From DASUKM01 sp036278735 (GTDB taxonomy: Bacteria; Acidobacteriota; Vicinamibacteria; Vicinamibacterales; 2-12-FULL-66-21), in NCBI GenBank assembly GCA_036278735.1, contig DASUKM010000045.1, positions 1-30,284 on the forward strand: DNA of 30,284 bases. The letters run 5' to 3'. Positions 25,310 to 30,284 of this stretch are shown piece by piece. Every line of letters starts with the position of its first letter. Position 1 is the first letter of the stretch. The position numbers and the translations under genes are program-made. Below the pieces are notes generated by a model. It saw only the letters and a program-made list of their open reading frames with translations. It was not told where the DNA came from and ran no database searches.

Positions 25310-27542
25310 TGCCGCCGTCGTTCGGCGGCACTTCGCGGTTGGTCCACACCGGGACCGGACTCCCGCTCAGCGCGCGCGCGAGTTCGCGCAGCAACAGCAT
25401 GTTCTGAAAGACGCCGCCCGAGAGCACGATCGCCTCGGCGCTGTGGGGGCCGGCCAGCTCCAGGACGGCGCGGGCGACGGTCGCGGCCAGGCCGCGATGG
25501 AATCCACGGGCGATGTCGCGGATCGCGTCTCCTCGCTGGCGCGCCGCCACGATCTCGACGAGGGCCGCCCGGTAATCGATCGCGCCGCCATCCCAGTCGA
25601 AGGGCAGCGCGCCGCTCCGCGTACTGCCCCGGGCGCGCTGCTCGAGCCACATCGCCGCCTGCCCTTCGAACGTCACGGGCCGCGTGAACCCGAGGAGTGC
25701 CGCCGCCGTATCGAACAGGCGTCCCACCGAGGTCGTCGTGAACGTCCGCACGCCGGCATTCGCCAGGCGGCACGCGGCGGTGTATTGCGGCGGCAGACTG
25801 AACGGCGGCGACGTCAGGTCCGGCAAGCCGTCGATCGACGCGAGGAATCCGGCGGCCGCCTGCGCCGGCATCCGCGCGGCGGCGTCCCCTCCCGGGAGCT
25901 GCGCCTCGCGCAGGTGCGCCACCCGCGTCAACCCCTCGCGGACGCTGCCGGCGAAGATCTCCCCTCCCCAGATCGTCCCGTCGTCGCCGTAGCCGGTGCC
26001 GTCGAAGGCCACTCCAATCACGCGCGCGTCGAGCGCGCCCCGCTCGGCGAGCACGCTGGCCACGTGGGCGCGATGATGCTGAACCGGAATCCGCCGGTAC
26101 CCGATCGTCCCCGCCCGCTCCGTCGATCGATACTCCGGATGGAGATCGTGGACGACGACGAGCGCGGCTGGATCGACGTCGTACATCGCGCTCAGATCCC
26201 GGACCGTGGCGTCGAACGCCGCGGCCGCCGCCTGGTGATCGAGGTCGCCGATGTGCTGCGAGACGAACGCCGCGCCGCCGACGACGAGCGTGATGCTGTT
26301 CTTCAGGTCGGCTCCGACCGCCAGCAGCGGCGTCGTCGCCGGCAGCGCCGCGACGGCCAGGGGCGCATACCCGCGCGAACGCCGGACGATGACGGGACCG
26401 AACGGACCGTCCTGCACGACCGAGTCGTCGACCCGCCGCGCGATCGGCCGCTCGCCGACCAGCAGCGCGTCCGCGACGCCCGCGAGACGCGCCGTCGCGT
26501 CATCGTCTTCGTACGCGATCGGCTCGCTCGAACGGTTGCCGCTCGTCATCACCAGCACCGCCGGCGCACCGGCCTCGAAGAGCAGGTGGTGGACCGGCGT
26601 GTACGGCAGCATGACGCCAAGGTCGGCATTGCCGGGGGCGACCCCCGGCAACCGCACCTGCGCGGGCGCGAGAACGATCGGCCGGGCGGGGGAGCCGGCG
26701 AGCGCCTGGGCGCCCGCCGACGCCTCGATCAGGACCCGCAGCGCCGCAAGATCCTTCACCATGACCGCGAAGGGGCGCTCCTTTCGGAACGTGCGCGTCC
26801 GCAGCGCGTCGACGGTGTCGGCCTGGCGCGCGTCGCAGGCGAGGTGATACCCGCCGATGCCTTTGATGCCGACGATCCGTCCCTCGCGCAGCAGCCGCGC
26901 CGCCTCGGCAATCGCGGCGCCGTCGATCAGCTCGCCGTTGGTCGAGAGCCGGTAATGCGGCCCGCACTCGGCGCAGGCAACCGGCTGCGCATGAAACCGC
27001 CGATGGCGCGGCGCCTCGTACTCGCGGCGGCATCGCTCGCACATCGGCCAGGGCGCCATCGTCGTGTGGGGGTGGTCGTACGGCAGCGCCTGGACGATCG
27101 AATACCGCGGGCCGCAGTTGGTGCAGTTGATGTACGGGTAGAAGGCGCGTGGGTCTGCGGGATTCAGCAGTTCGCCGAGACACGCGGGGCAGATCGACAG
27201 GTCCGGCGTCATCCGGACGGTCGGCTGCGCGCCGACGCCGCTGTCGCGAATCTCGAACGCGGTAAACCACGCGACCGGCGCCGGACGCGCCTCGATCGAC
27301 GCGATGCGCGACGCCTGCGGCGGGTCCGCGCCGAGCGCCCGCTCGAACGCCAGCAGCCGCCGGGCGTCCGCCTCCGCGTGGATGTCGACCCCCTCGCCGT
27401 CGTTGATCACCCAGCCGCAGACGCGGTGCGTATCGGCGAGCCGATACACGAACGGGCGGAAGCCGACGCCCTGGACGACGCCCCGCACCCGGAACCGCCG
27501 GGCAATTCGACGATCGATCGCCGCTCGGTCGGCGGCCGCCAC
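25269..27542 (-). CDS. hypF: [NiFe]-hydrogenase maturation carbamoyltransferase HypF
   Basis: 757 residues, full length. HypF makes the thiocarboxamide from carbamoyl phosphate that becomes the CN ligands of the hydrogenase active-site iron, working with HypE. Domains in order: acylphosphatase (about 14-103, VQGVGFRPF at 23-31); zinc fingers with four CxxC pairs (Cys118/121, 140/143, 168/171, 190/193); a YrdC-like domain (about 205-380); and a Kae1-like carbamoyltransferase half (about 400-757) with VQHHRAHVASV and FDGTGYGDDGTIWGGE. All key motifs look intact. GTG at 27542-27540 starts one base after the Uxx-star TAG. No hypABCDE gene lies in the window apart from a hypA stub. Confidence 0.96.
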   Translation of the reverse strand: MAAADRAAIDRRIARRFRVRGVVQGVGFRPFVYRLADTHRVCGWVINDGEGVDIHAEADARRLLAFERALGADPPQASRIASIEARPAPVAWFTAFEIRDSGVGAQPTVRMTPDLSICPACLGELLNPADPRAFYPYINCTNCGPRYSIVQALPYDHPHTTMAPWPMCERCRREYEAPRHRRFHAQPVACAECGPHYRLSTNGELIDGAAIAEAARLLREGRIVGIKGIGGYHLACDARQADTVDALRTRTFRKERPFAVMVKDLAALRVLIEASAGAQALAGSPARPIVLAPAQVRLPGVAPGNADLGVMLPYTPVHHLLFEAGAPAVLVMTSGNRSSEPIAYEDDDATARLAGVADALLVGERPIARRVDDSVVQDGPFGPVIVRRSRGYAPLAVAALPATTPLLAVGADLKNSITLVVGGAAFVSQHIGDLDHQAAAAAFDATVRDLSAMYDVDPAALVVVHDLHPEYRSTERAGTIGYRRIPVQHHRAHVASVLAERGALDARVIGVAFDGTGYGDDGTIWGGEIFAGSVREGLTRVAHLREAQLPGGDAAARMPAQAAAGFLASIDGLPDLTSPPFSLPPQYTAACRLANAGVRTFTTTSVGRLFDTAAALLGFTRPVTFEGQAAMWLEQRARGSTRSGALPFDWDGGAIDYRAALVEIVAARQRGDAIRDIARGFHRGLAATVARAVLELAGPHSAEAIVLSGGVFQNMLLLRELARALSGSPVPVWTNREVPPNDGGISLGQAALGACTV

Positions 27543-27543
27543 G

Positions 27544-27798
27544 CTACACCATGCAGCCGTGGCCGCGCCAGCCCACCGAAATCACGCGGCCGGCCTCGAC
27601 GAGCGCCGGGACCATGCGGCCGCCGGTCATCTCGATGAGACGCGCGAGCGCGGACGGATCCGCCTCGACGTCATACTCGACGAACGGCCGCCGCTCCCAT
27701 TCGAGCTGGTCGCGAAGGTCGGACGTAAAGGGACAGGACGCCGTCCCGTACAGCTCGACGACGCCGCTAATCACGCGTTCTTCAATCGCCATCATCAT
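27544..27798 (-). CDS. Uxx-star family glutaredoxin-like protein, cysteine form
   Basis: 84 residues with a thioredoxin-like fold. YGTASCPFTS places a single active Cys22; VP at 63-64 is the expected cis-Pro. The chain ends in GHGCMV, that is Cys82 two residues before the stop. This matches the Uxx-star group, named for a selenocysteine-x-x-stop C-terminus, with Cys replacing Sec (codon TGC). The family is thought to handle redox or thiol chemistry; its role beside hydrogenase genes is inference. Three ATGs in a row (27798, 27795, 27792) could serve as start. It is coupled to hypF by a 1-base gap. Confidence 0.75.
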   Translation of the reverse strand: MMMAIEERVISGVVELYGTASCPFTSDLRDQLEWERRPFVEYDVEADPSALARLIEMTGGRMVPALVEAGRVISVGWRGHGCMV

Positions 27799-27805
27799 CC
27801 ATCGT

Positions 27806-27828
27806 GCCGGGTCTGAAGCCCGGCCTAC
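27806..27828 (-). repeat. Solo GTAGG-type palindrome between SIS and Uxx-star genes
   Basis: Read on the minus strand: GTAGG, then GCCGGG-loop-CCCGGC with CTTCAGAC in the middle. It resembles one unit of the 29146-29293 array (GTAGG, CGGG, TTCAGACCCG). The TAG inside GTAGG is the stop codon of the SIS gene. Confidence 0.5.
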
Positions 27829-28499
27829 ACCGATCCGGCCAGGGCGTCGATCAGGGTGTGGTAGATCGACGCCTGGATTTCCTGGATTCTCGGAATATAG
27901 TCGCAGTTCACCACGATCGCGACGTCGGCCAGGCCGCGCCGCGCGATTTCGCCGCCGTTGTAGCCGAGCAGCGCGACCGTGAGCATGCCGCGCTTGCGCG
28001 CCTCCCCGAGCGCCGCAATCACGTTCGAGGATCCGCCGCTCGTCGAGATCGCCATGGCGATGTCGCCGGGCTTGCCGTGCGGGATCAGCTGGCGGAGGAA
28101 GATCGCGTCGCGGCCGATGTCGTTCGCAATCGCGCTGATGTTGGCCGGCGCCATCGAGAGCGAGATCGCCTTGATGGGTGCGTGCGGCTTGGCCGGCGCG
28201 GCGCAGTCGATCGCGAAATCGTTCGCATCGGTGGCCGAGCCGCCGTTGCCGAACGTGATGACGGCGCCGCCGCGGGCGAGGCGCTCGCGCATCCGGACCG
28301 CCGCTTCGGCGATCGCGGGCGACGTGCCGGCGGCCGCGTCCTCACGCAGCTGTTCGTCGGTTCGCGCCTTTGCGCGGATCGACGAGGCGACATCGGCGAG
28401 GATCGCCGTCGTGCGCGACACGGTGTTGCGCGCCAGCAGAGAGGCCGCAATCGTGTCGGCGAGGCCGTGAACGTCGAGCGCGGATGCGGGAAGTGCCAT
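27825..28499 (-). CDS. SIS-domain sugar-phosphate isomerase (GmhA-like), hydrogenase-cluster type
   Basis: 224 residues. The SIS fold (about 60-215) shows ITFGNGGSATD (81-91), a sugar-phosphate loop STSGGSSN (152-159), and RIQEIQA near the end. These match sedoheptulose-7-phosphate isomerase-like proteins. The N-terminal ILADVASSIRAKA (33-45) recalls the subset found inside actinobacterial-type [NiFe]-hydrogenase clusters, where a GmhA-like gene of unclear role accompanies the hyp genes (family knowledge from memory). Start ATG 28499-28497 lies 6 bp after the hydrogenase small-subunit stub. No clear ribosome site is present, so expression may depend on that stub's transcript. Confidence 0.85.
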   Translation of the reverse strand: MALPASALDVHGLADTIAASLLARNTVSRTTAILADVASSIRAKARTDEQLREDAAAGTSPAIAEAAVRMRERLARGGAVITFGNGGSATDANDFAIDCAAPAKPHAPIKAISLSMAPANISAIANDIGRDAIFLRQLIPHGKPGDIAMAISTSGGSSNVIAALGEARKRGMLTVALLGYNGGEIARRGLADVAIVVNCDYIPRIQEIQASIYHTLIDALAGSV

Positions 28500-28505
28500 C
28501 GGGAT

Positions 28506-28847
28506 TCAACAGATGCGCGGCAACGGATCGCCGGCCCAGTAGCCCTCCTCTTTGATCGCCTCGTTGGGGATCGACCCCTCGACGACCAGCACGAGCGGAT
28601 CGAGGTCGCCCTCGTCCGCCTTCCAGAACCACTGCATGAAGTCGTCGCCGACCCGATAGTCGACGAGGGGCCAGTGCACGTCGACTTTCGGCAGGCCTGG
28701 AATCGCCCCGATGACGAGGTCTTCCACGCTCGGACGCTGGGCGTTCGTGAGCGACACCGAATCGCCGTCGCAGCTCAGGCCCGCGTTGATCCAGAGGATG
28801 TGGACGGTCATGTCGGCAGGCCTGGTCGGCTTGTCGGCGGTCGGCAT
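28506..28847 (-). pseudogene. hhyS: Truncated [NiFe]-hydrogenase small subunit (group 1h type), N-terminal third only
   Basis: 113 codons from ATG 28847-28845, with a purine-rich ribosome site (AGGAAGGGA) nine bases upstream. TVHILWINAGLSCDGDSVSL starts the small-subunit N-terminal domain. HWPLVDY, WFWKADEGDLDP, LVVEGSIPNE and EGYWAG follow in the order seen in actinobacterial-type (group 1h/5) small subunits. Cys26 and Asp29 (CDGD) fit that group's unusual Cys/Asp ligation of the proximal iron-sulfur cluster. The protein then ends (DPLPRIC, stop), whereas the family runs on for more than 200 residues with the remaining cluster ligands. The SIS gene begins 6 bp later, so this is a deletion, not a frameshift. 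It cannot form a working hydrogenase. Confidence 0.8.
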
Positions 28848-28892
28848 CGGGGTGATTCCCTTCCTGTGCGGAGGAGACGCGCAACAGCGCGG

Positions 28893-28908
28893 TGCATAGC
28901 AAGTGCCA
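28893..28908 (-). promoter_or_regulatory. Sigma-54-type (-24/-12) promoter for the hydrogenase small-subunit stub
   Basis: The minus strand reads TGGCAC, five bases, ATGCA: GG and GC are separated by exactly 10 bases, one mismatch from the TGGCAC-N5-TTGCA consensus. Transcription would begin near 28882, about 35 bp ahead of the ATG at 28847, with the ribosome site in between. Such promoters need an NtrC-type activator; none is visible in the window. Confidence 0.5.
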
Positions 28909-29051
28909 CGGATGTCGCCCGGGGTGGAACACGCCTTGCGATGTGGCGGGGCGGCACCCCCCGTTCGCCTGAGCCGCCCGTCTGTACGCCGGCCGCCGCG
29001 GGCCGCCGTACTGCATCCGTCCAAACCGGCAACAGCGAGTGTTCGGATCGG

Positions 29052-29162
29052 ATGCACGAACTATCGATCGCCATGATCGAAGTGTCGGCCAAACGCGGGA
29101 CCGGCATGGACGCCTGGCTCGCGCCCCTCGACGCCGGGCGCGCTCGTAGGGCGGGTCTTTAG
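29052..29162 (+). pseudogene. hypA: hypA N-terminal stub
   Basis: ATG 29052 opens MHELSIAMIEV, which matches the near-invariant start of HypA (MHELSIA, where His2 is a nickel ligand). After about 11 residues the similarity is lost, and the frame stops in the first palindromic repeat at 29160-29162. HypA is normally about 115 residues. It is divergent from the small-subunit stub across about 200 bp, a usual layout for hydrogenase loci. The match is short, so the call rests on the motif plus context. Confidence 0.55.
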
Positions 29163-29293
29163 ACCCGCCTTCAGGTGTAGGGCGGGTCTTTAGACCCGCC
29201 TTCGGATGTAGGGCGGGTCTTCAGACCCGCCTTCGGATGTAGGGCGGGTCTTCAGACCCGCCTTCGGGTGTAGGGCGGGTCTTCAGACCCGCC
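29146..29293. repeat. Five-unit, 31-bp palindromic tandem repeat
   Basis: Units start at 29146, 29177, 29208, 29239 and 29270 (the last is partial). Each has GTAGG, then GGCGGGTCT, two bases, AGACCCGCC, then a TTC(A/G)GGT-type spacer. Every unit can form a 9-bp perfect hairpin. No spacers of variable sequence occur, so it is not CRISPR. It lies between the hypA stub and the zinc-ribbon gene and could act as a barrier to transcription in either direction. Confidence 0.93.
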
Positions 29294-29335
29294 CGCGTGC
29301 GTCTCGGCTGCCGGGCTCCCACGGGCCGCGCGTGG

Positions 29336-29341
29336 GATAAT
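29336..29341 (+). promoter_or_regulatory. Possible -10 (GATAAT) for the zinc-ribbon gene
   Basis: GATAAT ends nine bases before ATG 29351, giving a leader of only a few bases. No ribosome site is present, so the message may be nearly leaderless. Confidence 0.4.
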
Positions 29342-29350
29342 GCCCGCGCG

Positions 29351-30055
29351 ATGCCCGCCGTGCGTTGTCCCTTCTGTCAGGCTGACATGGCCCCCGTGAC
29401 GCTCGAGCACACAGAGGGCGGGCCCCTCACGCTCGACGTGTGTCGCGGCTGCGACGGTCTCTGGTTCGATGCCGGCGAACAGTTCAGACTGACGGCCGAC
29501 ACGACGCTGCGGCTGATCAAAGAGGTGCAGGACCACCGCGGGGCGCGGCGGTCCCAGACGTTGGTCCGCTGCCCGTGCCCGCGCTGCGGTCTGCCGCTCG
29601 GCAGCACGTACGACCTGGTCCGCGACGTCCGCTATCAGTACTGGCGCTGTCCCGATCGCCACGGCGTGTTGTTCGGCTACTTCGATTTCCTGCGCAGCCA
29701 GGGACTCGTGCGCGGCCTGACGGACGTCGAGATGGCGGAGCTGAAGGCGCATGCGGCGACGGTGAACTGCGCGAACTGCGGCGCGCCGGTCGCGGTCGGC
29801 AAGGACGCCGTCTGCGCGCACTGCGGTGCGCCGCTCTCGATGATCGACATGAACTATCTCGGGCGCGCGCTCAAGCAGATGCAGGTGGACGCCGCGACGC
29901 CGGCCGCTTCGGCGCCGCTCCCCGCGGCCTGGCCGGATCCGGATCGTCTGCTCGACAACGAAGCCGCATCGAGCCCATACCGGATGGTCGGCGGCGGCAC
30001 CGCGGTCAACCTGCTCGAGGCGGGCCTGTCGATCCTGATGGCGCTCCTCAGGTAA
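29351..30055 (+). CDS. Zinc-ribbon protein (TFIIB-type), function unknown
   Basis: 234 residues. A first zinc ribbon has Cys6, Cys9, Cys31 and Cys34 (CPFC, CRGCDGLWFDAGE), the pattern of zf-TFIIB proteins. A second cluster (CPCPRC and WRCPDRHG, about 74-104) and a third (CANC and CAHC, 140-158) follow. The C-terminus is hydrophobic (NLLEAGLSILMALL), perhaps a membrane anchor. ATG 29351 is chosen because the zinc ribbon begins there. The family binds zinc; no role is known. Confidence 0.8.
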   Translation: MPAVRCPFCQADMAPVTLEHTEGGPLTLDVCRGCDGLWFDAGEQFRLTADTTLRLIKEVQDHRGARRSQTLVRCPCPRCGLPLGSTYDLVRDVRYQYWRCPDRHGVLFGYFDFLRSQGLVRGLTDVEMAELKAHAATVNCANCGAPVAVGKDAVCAHCGAPLSMIDMNYLGRALKQMQVDAATPAASAPLPAAWPDPDRLLDNEAASSPYRMVGGGTAVNLLEAGLSILMALLR

Positions 30056-30056
30056 G

Positions 30057-30072
30057 ACCCGGCGAGCCGGGT
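30057..30072 (+). terminator. Hairpin directly after the zinc-ribbon stop
   Basis: ACCCGGC-GA-GCCGGGT forms a perfect 7-bp stem one base after TAA (30053-30055). No T-run follows, so it is a possible terminator or 3'-end stabiliser rather than a classic intrinsic terminator. Confidence 0.4.
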
Positions 30073-30093
30073 GCGGTCCGCTCGACGTCGTGC

Positions 30094-30099
30094 TAAAAT
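30094..30099 (+). promoter_or_regulatory. -10 (TAAAAT) for the tRNA
   Basis: TAAAAT lies 19 bp ahead of the mature tRNA 5' end in a locally AT-rich stretch. The -35 is not clear. Confidence 0.4.
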
Positions 30100-30118
30100 A
30101 CGACGTTTTCCTGCCTGT

Positions 30119-30191
30119 GCCGGCGTAGCTCAGTTGGTAGAGCAGCTGATTCGTAATCAGCAGGTCCTCGGTTCGAGTCCGAGCGCCGGCT
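30119..30191 (+). tRNA. tRNA-Thr (anticodon CGT)
   Basis: 73 nt. The acceptor stem GCCGGCG pairs with CGCCGGC, with discriminator T. D arm GCTC/GAGC, anticodon arm GCTGA-TTCGTAA-TCAGC, and T arm CTCGG-TTCGAGT-CCGAG are all fully paired. Anticodon CGT reads ACG (Thr). CCA is not encoded. After it, to the window end, nothing else is recognised. Confidence 0.97.
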
Positions 30192-30284
30192 TTCTGAATT
30201 TCCCTCTTGCTTCGCCCCGCTGCGCGCTTCGCAGTAGGATCACGTCACCCTGGCGGCGACATCGGTGAAGCGGATTCAGAGCCT

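Noticed and set aside
27544..27798. Selenoprotein with in-frame TGA
   Set aside because: The family Sec position is coded TGC, followed by ATG GTG TAG, so it is a normal cysteine protein.
28506..28847. Frameshifted but otherwise complete hydrogenase small subunit
   Set aside because: The following 675 bases are an intact SIS gene, so no room is left for the missing two thirds in any frame.
28920..28970. Second sigma-54 promoter facing hypA (GGCAC near 28948)
   Set aside because: No GC at the required spacing downstream.
29146..29293. CRISPR array
   Set aside because: Units are contiguous and palindromic, with no variable spacers, and no cas genes are near.

Overview
This window is very GC-rich, densely coded and holds no phage or transposase gene. 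The gene content points to an acidobacterium, most likely class Vicinamibacteria, or a close soil relative. The pointers are an ECF sigma factor next to a Ser/Thr kinase with a membrane segment and helical repeats, a kinase-AAA-TPR fusion, a BACON/DUF5666-like lipoprotein, and several short intergenic repeat families. The taxonomy is inference; no marker gene was compared.

Layout. 1-2780: a divergent pair, an ECF sigma factor (cut by the window edge) and a Ser/Thr kinase. 2777-6935: uvrC followed one base later by a secreted subtilase. 6991-7790: a CDP-alcohol phosphatidyltransferase overlapping a 66-residue membrane protein. 7831-9637 (minus): EF-P, thymidine kinase and a membrane protein. 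9689-10141: a large CCACGG-type repeat field whose orientation flips in the middle. 10182-11758: Hsp20 and an HtrA-type protease, overlapping by ATGA. 11763-16675 (minus): 3-methyladenine glycosylase, a HEAT-repeat protein and UvrA. 16898-18687: an RRM RNA-binding protein behind a structured leader, then a membrane-anchored NTF2-like protein. 18706-21761: an outer-membrane-like protein and a BACON lipoprotein (coupled), divergent from a lipoprotein EEP-family hydrolase. 21806-25309: the kinase-AAA-TPR regulator. 25269-29162: hypF, a Uxx-star glutaredoxin-like protein, a SIS isomerase, and two gene stubs. 29351-30191: a zinc-ribbon protein and tRNA-Thr(CGT).

The most interesting stretch is 25269-29293, which looks like the remains of an actinobacterial-type (group 1h) [NiFe]-hydrogenase locus. 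The small-subunit gene keeps about its first 105 codons and a GG-N10-GC (sigma-54-type) promoter. The divergent hypA keeps only its MHELSIA start. The large subunit and the rest of hypABCDE are missing here, while hypF, the Uxx-star gene and the SIS gene remain intact. A five-unit palindromic repeat array sits at the hypA breakpoint.

A second theme is that short repeat families (AAAGCCY heptamers and GTAGG palindromes) sit exactly at gene 3' ends and supply stop codons. DNA-repair genes (uvrA, uvrC, the alkyladenine glycosylase), protein-quality genes (hsp20, htrA) and envelope/secreted proteins make up most of the rest.
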